A DNA stretch of 64,000 nt from Patiria miniata (Eukaryota > Echinodermata > Asteroidea > Valvatida > Asterinidae), in the NCBI RefSeq assembly GCF_015706575.1, contig NW_024037057.1, positions 124,001 through 188,000 of the forward strand, read 5' to 3'. A program made the translations under genes and the position numbers. Below the pieces are notes generated by a model. The model was given only the letters and a program-made list of their open reading frames with translations, was not told where the DNA came from and did no database searches. Within the stretch, counting starts at the first letter, position 1, and each line of letters opens with the position of its first letter. Shown piece after piece: positions 12,355 to 22,897 of the stretch.

Positions 12355-13770
12355 CGACCGTCAGACTGACGTTGTATAATGGTTGTTTTATGGTCGCAAC
12401 GTCGGATCAACCATACATAACCGAAAATCAACGTTGTTTTAGTCGACCAAAAGCCGACGTTGTCATTATGACGTCTGCCAGACGTTGCTTTAGTGTCGAC
12501 AATTTAACGTCAGAATTTAACGTAACAACAACGTCGAAATATAGTTGGAATTTGGTCGGGAATATTACCAAACGTAATTTCAACCATGGTATGACGTTGT
12601 TTTGTCAACGTCTATACAACTGACTGAAAAACAACGTTGTATTATTGTTATTTTTGCGTTTCCCTTCGCGACGTCGCAATTATGTCATGTTTTCAACCAA
12701 GATATGACGTTTGCTTTCTAACGTCGTTTTAACAACTCAAAAAACGACGTTGAATTATGGTTGGCCGTCGGTTATAATATCCGACGTCGTACTTATGTCA
12801 TGCTTTTGACTAAAATGCAACGTCCGTTTTTGACGTTTTTTCAACGACTCAAAAAGTGACGTTGAATTATGGTCGGCAGTTGGTTATAATATATGACGTC
12901 GTTATTTGGTCATGTTTTTAACCATTATTTTACGTCCGTTTGCTAACGTCGTGTCAACGAATCAAATAATGACGTTGTTTTCCGGTCGTTTGATGGTTAT
13001 AATATTTAACGTCATTATTAAGTCACGGTTTTACCCAAACTATAACGTCAGTTCTCTGACGTCTTTTCAGCGACTCAAAAATGACGTTGGATTATGGTCA
13101 GCCGCTGGTTATAATATTTGACGTCATTTTTAAGTCATGTTTTTAACCATGATATTACGTTCGTTTTCTAACGTCGTTCCAATGACTCAAATCGACGTTG
13201 TATTGTGGTTGGCTGTTGGTTATAATATCTGACGTCGTATGCTTTCAACCAAAACACAACGTCCATTATCTGACGTCATTTCAACATCTTACAAAGCGAC
13301 GTTGAATTGTGGTCGGCTGCTGGTTATAATATTTGACGTCGTTATTAGGTCATGTTTTCAACCATGATATTACGTCCGTTTTCTAACGTTATTTCAACGA
13401 ATCAATTAATTACGTTGATTTTTGGTCAGTGGATGGTTACAATATTTAACGTCATTGTTATGTCATGGTTTTACCTAAAATATAACGTCCGTTTTCTGAC
13501 GTCTTTTCAGCAACTCAACGTTGAATTGTGGTCGGCTGTTGGTTATTTACATTACGTCGACAGTGTCATGGTTTCGACCAAAATATAACGTCTATTTTTC
13601 GCTTAATTTATTCAGCAAATAAAAAAGTCATTAAACCGGAATGCATGTGCAACGTAGTAATTCCCAAACGAAATTATCGAACGACTAAAAAAAGACGTTG
13701 AATTATGGTCACCTAGCTGATGGATATAAATTTGATGTCCAATCGTTATCATCATTGTTTTAACCGAAAT
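12355..13770 (+). repeat. ~110-bp tandem satellite with GACGTC/GGTTATAATAT motif
   Basis: The anchor GGTTATAATATNTGACGTC recurs near 12770, 12885, 12993, 13108, 13218, 13320 and 13431, a period of roughly 103-117 bp. Each unit also has GACGTTGAATTATGGTCGG and GTCATGTTTT-type segments. About ten degenerate units are present. The dense ACGTC/GACGT palindromes would be multiple binding sites if a transposase or CREB/bZIP-like factor recognises them; that is speculation. Confidence 0.85.
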
Positions 13771-15556
13771 ATATCGTCCATTTTGAAGATTTTTCCACTT
13801 AGCCGCAGTGCGCGCTTATTATAATTACCTGGCCCAGAGCCAAGTGCGGCGCGCGAAAAAAAAATATAGCCAAAACGTATTAGGCCTACACGTAAGCATA
13901 TGTATGCCCTGTGCGTGACCTTGCATTCCAACGAACTCCACTGCTGTACGAGTCTGGCCAGTTTGAATCATCCGTTAAACCAACAGTCACAACTGAAGCA
14001 GCTTTGGGAAGAGACATGTTGGCCCAAAATGAACAAGGTTTTTGGCACCTTTTGTGCACAATATTGTCAAGATTCGGTTCTGCGATGGAGTGCAGTTAAC
14101 ATTGGAGATGTTCCCACCCCTGATCTATAAATCCAAGTCAAGATACGACATCAAGATGTATAGGACAAGCACAAGTCAAGATTTTGATTTAACCGCAAGC
14201 AAGATGATCTGATTTTGCCATGTCTGAAAATGGTAAGTTTCAAACGCGAATGTTTCCGAGTTAGTGATTTGCAATTTCTTTGAAGGTCAATAGTTTGGAA
14301 ATTGTATCTTTATTATTATTATGTACCCTACTAGTCATGTCAGTTGTAACTTTAAAATTCCATCAAAATACCTTAACTTCATTGTAGAAAGTTATTAATG
14401 TTAGACTAGATGTTGGATGCTATTGTCATTCCTTATCTTAAAAAGAAAGTTACACTAACGATGCCCTTTGTTTAAACATTGAAGATGTAGAAAATCCAAA
14501 CTAATCAGCAGTCATGCTAGTTCTACCTGCTTTCTATCATAACGTCCAATCTTTATTTAGGCCTAGGAAAAATGAGGTTATTCTAAAGCATATCTCATTA
14601 TGAGACGACTTCCCACACGTACTGTGTTGATTGAAGATTTAGAATATTAAATTTATTGTGAATTTAACCGCCCCGCAACATATTCCGCATCCATCACTAA
14701 CTCAAACGATCGAAACGTCTCTTTCATTTTGATGCTGATATTTTGAGACAAATACGTTTTCAATCTAGTTTACGGTGTTCAGAGTTTGGGAATCACGTAT
14801 AACGATACATTATGCCACTTTTCTTTTGTCGTGTACTCTATTTCATGTTTTATTAATACCAGTATTTACTATAAAATTGGTTTGTTGTAGTCTTTGCAAA
14901 GCGCTTAGAAACACGGCGTACGACGGCGCTATTAATGTTAATTTTTATCCTTGTAAAGAAAGTTACGGTGCTTGCAATTTTAAATTCTTCATTAATTAAT
15001 TTCAGTAAAATTCGTTTCTTGGAATCGCATGAAATCGCCCATTAGAATTAAAATAGGCCTATGCTTCGACTTGTCTTCTTCATACATGTAAGAATTATTT
15101 TTAATACTTTTTTTGGATTTCTAAAAATTAAACTGCTGCTGTAAGTTCAAAGAATCTGTTTTGTTTTAATTATTTACGAGTCACCATTATTTGAAAAATG
15201 TGTTGGTATTCAAGAAAATTAACAATGTTGTTCATTTTTCCCCTTTTCCAGCTCTCTGCTTTGGTCAGTTGAGGGAGACGAATACACTACCCAAGCCCTA
15301 CTTTACGTGGCCCCATGTACCATCAGGATCAACATCAACCGCCTGATGTCTTCTATACCTGCACAAATATTCACAAAAGAGATTAGAGATCATGTCTGTG
15401 TTGGTTGTGATTCCGCGTGGTAATGAAATCTGATGCCAACATTGATCGGCCTATTAACATTGAACATTTGAAGCGTCTAATTGACATTATTTAAGCCTGT
15501 CAGACTGACGCCACTATTTTGAATATTGATTAACGTTAGAAAACTTACTTTTTGTC

Positions 15557-15728
15557 ACTGTTATTTCGGTTGTGTACTATAAGAACCTAGCCAACCAGTT
15601 TATGAAAAAAAAAATGAACAAGTTGTGTAATATTATACACAAGTTGTGTAAACAACGGTTTACACAACAGGTTGCTAGCTTCATATATTACACAACCGTT
15701 TGATTTTAAACACAACCGAAATAACAGT
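15557..15728. mobile_element. small hairpin element, 19-bp perfect inverted ends
   Basis: ACTGTTATTTCGGTTGTGT (15557-15575) and its exact reverse complement (15710-15728) enclose about 135 bp, which itself contains ACAAGTTGTGTAA/TTTACACAAC inverted motifs. It sits inside the right arm of the 12341-16327 element, so it inserted later. No clear target duplication was found. Confidence 0.65.
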
Positions 15729-16562
15729 ATTCAATGTCTACAAAAATAACATTTGCAACCATGTACTGACCTAACTTCAATCATGGAATTCAAACATTGA
15801 AAGGACGTTATTACGACGGTCAGATAGACGTCAATTTTGACCTCACACAAACATTATAATTTGGTCATTTTTCGACGTCTAAATAACTTCAACCGCGACG
15901 TCCTGTCGACGTCCATTCAACCAGACAAATCATGGTCAGACTGACGTCATAATTTGACTATATATGGACGTTAGATTTCGGTCAGGTTTTCGACGTCTAA
16001 ATAACCTACTTTTTCAACCATATTCTGACCTAAATTCAACCAACAATCTGACGTCCTGTAGACGTCCATGTAACCAGTTAATCATGGTCAGACTGACGTC
16101 ATAATTTGACTATAATCGGACGTTAGTTTTCGGTCATGATTAGCAGTTAATCATGGTCAGACCGACGTCACAATTTTGACCACATATCGACGTTAGAATT
16201 TGGTCATGTTTTCAACGTCTAAAAAACTTACACTTACAACCGCTACGGCAACCAAAAAACAACGTCGGAGTTGGTCGGAATCTGACGTCAGATAGACGTT
16301 AAATCGACCAAAAATGCCTGCTGGGTAGTTCATGTTGCATCAAACACCACTCTGACTATAATATGGATTGTCCCTCTACAACTCCCTACCTTAAAAGGAG
16401 ATTGGCGCGCGCGTCGCGCGTACTGAGCGATGGCGCGCAGAATGCACCTGGGCGTTGTGTTGTGAATTTAGGACAATAAAATACTGACTCACTGGTAGTA
16501 TTGTGCATGCTTATGTACGAGAGTATTATGAACGTTCAACCAAAAAAATATATGTTTAATGA

Positions 16563-17085
16563 TTAAAGGGAATATACATCATTTGCCTTTGCTGTAATTT
16601 TCAGAAATGGATGGAATTGGGGGGTTGGAAATATATAGCAAATATAGTTACACTGACTTTTTTGAGGTTTTGGGTTCGAAAATGCTATAAAAACCAAGAA
16701 AAACAATCATTTTCCTGTAGTCTGGTTCCCTGACTCCATTTAAGAATAAACAGAGCAGTTTACATATATTGGGGAATTGTAAGGTCAGGGAACTAGTCTA
16801 GCTGGCTTGTACCCGTTCATAGGTGTGTAATCGATTGCAAACAAGTGTGATGGTCAACTGGGGCCAGTATTTGGGAAAAAAGCCAGTTTTTTCCAACGCT
16901 GATCGGCCGATCAGCGTTGGAAATTGATACAAAAATACCAGTTTTCTTGAAAATGACAGTATACCAGGTGCCATGATTTTACAGGATGCTTTACACTGTC
17001 ATTCACTAACAGTCCAGCAAGGTATTTCAAAATGATTTGGTAGTTTTATTTTTTGATGTTTGCCAATGTTGTATTTTCCCTTTAA
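16563..17085 (+). mobile_element. TTAA-bounded MITE with 34-bp central palindrome, copy 1
   Basis: The element starts TTAAAGGGAATATAC and ends GTATTTTCCCTTTAA, giving imperfect inverted ends bounded by TTAA, typical of piggyBac-like non-autonomous elements. A perfect 34-bp palindrome lies at 16890-16923, with half-site TTTCCAACGCTGATCGG. A second copy in opposite orientation is at 23156-23685, in the last intron of the transporter gene. Confidence 0.85.
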
Positions 17086-17660
17086 TGTAAACGATTAACA
17101 TTAATTCATAAACACCTAAGACAGTTTAGCCATTCCTATTGGTCGAAAGCCCGTCACGTGGCCGGTCTTAACGGATGGTAAAGACATGGCTAGCTGGTCT
17201 AAAACACTTTTCCAGTGTCACATGAAATTTCGACTCCTAAAAATCCTGTGCCTTTTATTGTTTTATTGGTTGAACATTCACAATCCTCATGTAGGCATGC
17301 GCAATACTACCAGTGAGTCAGTATTTTGTAGTCCTTAATTCACAACGAAACGCCCCAGGTGAATGCAATCTGCGCGACACCGCGCAGTACGCGCGACGTG
17401 CGCGCCAATCTCCATAAAAGGTCTTGTTTACATCTTATTTGCGAGCTGGACACTCCATTATTTAGCTAGAGGGATGTTCCAAAAACATGAAGTGAACTTG
17501 TTGAACAAAATCGGGGTTTTGTGACTGAAAATTTTAGATTTCTTGAACGAAAAGGTATTTATGAATGGGAATAAATATGTGGTTGGTCGGTATGAATTAG
17601 GCTTGGGTAATTATCAGCACCCAGACTCCAAGCGGTCTTAAACAGAGTAATTAAACCTAC

Positions 17661-20459
17661 AAAACATCCCCTTAATAAGATGACAGCATCTCTTAGCTGG
17701 CTGTTACTTGCTTGCATAGATATAATGCTAACATTGCTATCACCTTTTGGAGGAAAATATATATATTTTTTTATATAAGGTTTTTAATTAAAAACTGTAC
17801 AAGAGAAGCTTGTAAATGCCAAACGCTATCTACTTGTAATTTTAAATGTTCATTAATATTGTTGTGTCAACACTTACTTTTTATTAAGCCTCGATCGCTT
17901 TTGGACCACTCCCATTTAATAATATCGCTGGCAAAATTGTAATTAGATAATCGAATTTGTTTGGTTGGAAAGTAAAACAATATTGGTTGTGTTAAAATAA
18001 ACTTCGTATATTAGTGGTAGTTACTGATTATGTAATTCGTAAAATTAGTCAAAGTTATTGTGAGGTTTGAAGCTATAATTTGATTTGAATGCGATGTACG
18101 GTGGCAAGGACCAAGGTTTGGTGTATTTTTTTTCTGAGGTGGTAGCTCATAAAATCAGCAATTGAGTCTGAAAAAATTATCATGTATCAATCTGATTGAG
18201 CACAGATTAGAAGTATTAACATTATTTGCACAATCTTGCACTTATAGAATCTGGTTCTCCGTGATTCGACAACATAATTTTATCTTGAATTAACGTACAT
18301 TCAGCCCGAGTTTCAGATGATCGTTTGTAAATCTTCAAATTTGTTGTTGACGTTTTAAAACATATTTACTCATAACATAGTCCGTGTTCTCTTGTGTTAA
18401 CTATTTTATATTTTAAAGTTGATTTAGTGCTGCATGCCAACAACTTTAAGTGATGCAGTTCGGTGATTCAGGAAAGAACGTTTCAGTTATATCGTAATGA
18501 ATGGTAACCTTTACATATTGATTCAAGTGATCAACGTTCAGAAAGTTGTCTACGTTTTCAATTCTGCAAGGATATGAAGTAAACTTTATTTTCATTTTTG
18601 CGCGACAGGTTAAAAATATTGTTTTCTTTTTAGCGGCAGACAAAGCTGGTTTATTAATTTTGATATTTATAGAACTCTTCGATTGAGTAAGATTCGAATA
18701 CTGAAAGATAATGCATGTAAAGCAAACTGTATCTTTTTAATTTTACATTTTAATGTGGTATCGAGCATGACTTATCACCAAGCCTGGATTGCTTTTGAAC
18801 CACACCACTTAAACAATCTTGCTTGCAAAACTGAAATCAGAAATTTGACAAGTCAAGGGGTTAGTTTTGTCAGAAAGTCACTTCTGTTTTGGAATAGTAA
18901 AACTGGTACGTGACAGTTAATGATTAGGCAATTCGTCAACTTTCTTCGAAATTATGAACATGGTCGAAGGCATAATTTGTTTTGAATGCGATTAATGCTC
19001 GCAAGTACTGTTGTTTGGTGTTTATCTATGGCGGTAAATCGTACAGAAGATATAGAGTGAAAAAAATGTCATATATCAATCTAATTGTGCACGTTTTATC
19101 AGTCTAAATATTGTTCGCACTAGCCTTGCATTGTACATTGCTTTCGCGATTTTTTAAGATTAGCTTTGGCAAGATTTTGTAAAGGTTTTCTTACCTATTT
19201 TAATACTTGTATCACACAAATTACCAGAAACGAAATTCGATGACAACAATATTGATATGAATGACCAACACAATAAATAAAATAATTGCTTTATTCAAAT
19301 CATTGCCCATCACCACAGAAGACGAGTTTACCGAATTTAGGACGAATCGGAATGCTTCCAACTGAATTATGCTGCATTTATTTTTACTAGATTTTGTTGA
19401 TCAGACCAAATTTGGTTAACAAAATAGCTCATAGTTGAATAAGACAGTTGTACCAAAATGACGTGCAATAAATATCGATGAAAATCAACTTATTTATAAA
19501 CTACAAACCAGGACATCGCTCGTGCAAAATCTCGAACGAACTTTTTAGTAACAGGTGTATCGTAATGTATGGTAACGTTTACAATGCTGCAAGGATATGA
19601 AGTAAACTTTATTTTCACTGGTTAAAACTATATTATTTGTTTGGGCGGCAGACAAAGCTGTTATATTAATTGTGATATTTAAACCCCCTTGAATGAGTTG
19701 CGATTTGAAAACTGTAAAATAATGCCTAAAAAGAGCAAACTATATCTAAATGTTAATATGGTATTGAACATGACTTATCACCAAACCTCGATTGCTTTCA
19801 AACCAAACAACTTCAATATTCCTGCTTGCAAAACGGAAAGTAGACATTTGACAAGTAAAGGGATTAGTTTTCTGGGAAGATTACTGCTGGTAAGAATTGC
19901 TTTAGATTGTAAAGTTTGTTGTTGGCTTGAATGCAACGTGCACTAGCAAGAGCAATTGGTGGTAGCTCATACAAAAGCTATGGCGTGAAAACAATGTCAT
20001 GTGTAATTTTTATATTTTCATGTTTATGTGTAGTTCTTTTTTTGTTGTTGCTATAATTATTACCAAATTTAGTGGTTGTTAAAAATATTGTTCGACAAAT
20101 TATTCAATGGGACTTCTTTTCTTAAGCTGCAGAGGAGATATCATTATGACTCAATCCTGTCACATTTTAGGTGAACGTTTGTGATTTCTCAAATTTTAGC
20201 TGACTTTTCAATTACTTAAAACAGATTCGGAGTTCTCTAGATCTTAGAAGTGTGATACGTGTTATAGCTTTTGAAGTTGATTCAAATAGTCACTCGCAGC
20301 GCGGGACATATGAAATTGTTAGTTTTTTTTCAGGCCAGAAAGTTCGAGTATCTGTTTGCCCTTTTCTTTTCGTTTTATCAATATCGAGGTTTTTTTTCTA
20401 AGGCGGCAGAACGCTTTGCCCTAATCTATAACAAATTAGCGGAGGTTTCCTACTGACAC
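17661..20459 (+). repeat. three diverged ~1-kb tandem repeats, no gene
   Basis: Anchors recur about 0.9-1.0 kb apart: CGATCGCTTTTGGACCAC near 17890, GGATTGCTTTTGAACCAC near 18784 and CGATTGCTTTCAAACCAA near 19787. The phrase GGCGGCAGACAAAGCTG occurs near 18635 and 19645, with a related GGCGGCAGAACGC near 20403. Short open frames on the repeats differ between copies and carry stops, so they are unlikely to be coding. Part of the middle (19430-19530) matches the FREP 3' flank. Confidence 0.55.
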
Positions 20460-22100
20460 TCGTTCAAATGGGCCATGTTTTGTCGTCTGTGACCTTGAAA
20501 AACGAACTCTCCGTGGCAAAATCTTGGTGGCGCAGTGCATTGTGAATCGCCCAAATTGAATCTTTAGCGGCAGTAGTGGGGCTATTAAAGTCAAATAGCT
20601 GATACAATGTTACTAAAGCATGAAACTTCTCATGTTGGTTCTTCACTAAACTCATCATTAAGACCTACATTATAAGATTATGGAGCAGTATCGAGACAGC
20701 CTAGTTCAAAATCGCTCATATTATCCCGGACTGGGAGCTTGAGTGCTGAAAAACATGCAAAATGATAGCATGAAGTCTCAAACAATTTCATTTGGCAAAA
20801 AAAGGTCCTCAGTATTTCACCAACCAAGTTTGAAGATTCAATTCATTTTTTTAAGGGATAATTGTCTTCAATATGTTGCACATTATGAGGAAATGTGTAC
20901 AAATAGAGACTATAGGCCTACCAGACATGCCAGATGTTTCTCTTTTGTTGGCACAGTTGATTCAGCACTAGATACTGATGGGTTGTTGTACTGTTGTTTC
21001 AGGTGCAATGTAATTGTCTTATATTGCATGTTTTCAACAAGACTTACCACGCCCACTTGTGGTCAACATGCAAATTGAGGTCAAAGTAAACATAAGTACA
21101 GTACGTGTATGACTCCACCCCGCTAGTTTAGTTGAATAATACAAAAGCGTGTGATGTTACTACCCCTGTCATGCGAGCTTATAATCATTCCTGAATCCAT
21201 GTCATCTCCCAAGTTTGGGCACAACCATATTTGGAAGTCCAGTTGGCTCCCAGATAAACTCAACCATAAAAGTATGTAACGAAAAGAAACAAAAACATTC
21301 CAGTTACGCTGGACATTTGCAGCAAGATGGGTAATATACAGTTATACCAATTGCCAATCTACTTTGAAGACAGTAGTCTCATCTCCTGATCATTCGAGTT
21401 GTCCTCCGAAGAAAAAGCCTCGCGTGGTTCCCGCCTCCTACAAGGTAAATACAAATCAAAATGTACAAGTTTTTAAGAGGAGCCAGATTTACCTTTTGCT
21501 TGTATAATGTTCAAGATTGCAAATTTCACTTAATGAAAAGACTTTTTAACTTACAATTGTCCAGAGTAATGTCAGTGGATATTACATTTTGAGTGAGAAA
21601 ACTCGTGACTCAAATGTGTACGTTGCAGACAAATCTCAAGTCTGTGTCCAATATGAATATTCTTTCGGAAACGCACAGAATTGTGGGTTAGTCAAACTGA
21701 AGTGTCACGTGCGGAAATGAACGCTGTGTCATATGAAAATTAGACTCCAATGAAAATCGGTTTCCTTTTATACCCACTGGTTAAACCCCGCGTGTACGTG
21801 TGCACAATAAGCACTGGCTGTTGCAAGAATAAGTCTTGCATGAATGCAGGAAAGTCTTGCACTGAAGAAATCGATTAAAACGATCCCTGTCAGACCTTAA
21901 AAAGGCGACACCGAAAAATGTGACTCCGAAAAATGCGACGCCGGTGGCACATAATATGGCAAAAACCTGTTGGCCAATTGTCGAGAAAAACAGACAAATC
22001 AGACCAACCGATCCGACCATCAAGTATTAAGTAATATGTAGAAGCTTCTGTCAGAGCTTATATCATAAAAGAGTCTTAAATTCACACTTCACCGGCTTAA
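20460..22100. other. unassigned; contains a dispersed repeat and a hydrophobic frame
   Basis: 20505-20550 matches, in inverted form, segments at 38117-38158 and 38412-38450 (the CTCTCC.TGGCAAA..CTTGG repeat). A minus-strand open frame at 21781-22023 starts with about 40 hydrophobic residues (VGLICLFFSTIGQQVFAIL) and could be a stray membrane-protein exon, but no partner exon is evident. No gene is called. Confidence 0.4.
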
Positions 22101-22259
22101 ATGACCTTTGTTTGAGGAAGTCATACGTTGTTTCCAATCACGGTGGTCCATTCTGACCTCGTTCTCCATAAATTGTCTCATGAGGGCGCTATCAGCCGCT
22201 ATATACCGTCATTATTCGTTCGGCTTGTGCTTGTGGATAAAGGTATGCAAGATTTCAAG

Positions 22260-22450
22260 TCTGTGTTTATATTGCCAAATACAATCGACTGCCGTTATAA
22301 CGAGCTCGGTCATAACGATATCCCGACTGTAACGAACACATTCTCCCAGTCCCGATCAATGTGTGTATATAACTATTGGGACATATTTGGTTATTACGTG
22401 CACGGACATAACGAGACTTCGACTGTTACGACGATTTTGGCCGACCCAAT
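22260..22450 (+). repeat. TATAACGA/CATAACGA-rich segment, possible DNA-transposon end
   Basis: The stretch has repeated motifs GTTATAACGAGCTCGG, CATAACGATATCCCGACTGT, AACGAACACATT and CATAACGAGACTTCGACTG. Repeats of this style occur in the terminal regions of pogo/Tigger-like elements; that link is from memory of the family and is weak. An overlapping 163-codon open frame (22128-22619) has no domain I recognise. Confidence 0.35.
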
Positions 22451-22897
22451 GCGAGGAAAAGCATTGTTCTCAACCCATTTACAACGACAGCTTTTCAGAA
22501 CTACGGGCATTATATTGCAGCTTGTCAACGACAGACCTTTTGTCCCAAAACGGGTATATGCTCCCGTCTTCCAATTCAAGCAACACACTTCAGCTTCACC
22601 CATCAATGTACCTTTGTAAAGACTTCCACACAGCGTTATTTTCATCTCGCCGATCTGTATAAATAAATTCAATAGAACTGTGATAATCGCCGCAGTGGAC
22701 GGCTGGTCTAGTCGCTAATCCCCCGCTGCGGTTTCCCTTAGCAGGACCAGGGTTTGAAGTTTGCTTACGACTGCGGTACCACGTTTCTAGATTATTAAAA
22801 ACGGAAAATAGGGGCGCTCAGGAGATAAGTGTTGACATTGTAAGGACTAACCTATATAGTACTGCCTCCTTTTACGTTCTCAGTGTTTATGTGCAAC

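Larger units (their letters stand above)
12341..16327. mobile_element. nested element with TACCCAGCAGGCA inverted ends and ACGTC arrays
   Basis: A perfect 13-base inverted terminal repeat, TACCCAGCAGGCA (12341-12353) and TGCCTGCTGGGTA (16315-16327), bounds a ~4 kb element. The left part (to about 13770) is a tandem satellite. The right part (about 15480-16310) carries the same GACGTC-rich motifs in inverted orientation. The core (13800-15470) is unique AT-rich DNA with short open frames I do not recognise. A 48-base direct repeat flanks it (12293-12340 and 16329-16376, 45 of 48 identical). It resembles foldback or satellite-bearing DNA elements. Confidence 0.75.
12031..17660. mobile_element. 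outer inverted-repeat element hosting nested insertions
   Basis: The left end is a strong hairpin at 12031-12152 (GACCGGTTGGAGTCTGG paired with its complement). The right end (about 17590-17650) repeats the same motif as CCAGACTCCAAGCGGTCTTA. Continuing inward, 16380-16560 is the inverted counterpart of 17270-17440 (CAGTGAGTCAGTATT, CGCGCG-rich block, AATCTCCATAAAAGG). The arms are interrupted by an element at 12341-16327 and by a TTAA-bounded element at 16563-17085. A related single arm lies at about 27560-28110. No transposase frame is seen. Confidence 0.65.

Noticed and set aside
12341..13770. CRISPR-like regularly spaced repeats
   Set aside because: The units are contiguous ~110-bp satellite monomers with inverted counterparts in a eukaryotic transposon; there are no unique spacers and no cas genes.
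21781..22023. Hydrophobic minus-strand frame as an extra transporter exon
   Set aside because: The transporter model already ends with a stop at 22898 and phases are complete; this frame has no matching splice partners, so it was only noted.
22128..22619. 163-codon plus-strand frame
   Set aside because: It overlaps TATAACGA-type repeats, matches no domain I know, and several overlapping frames on both strands are equally open.
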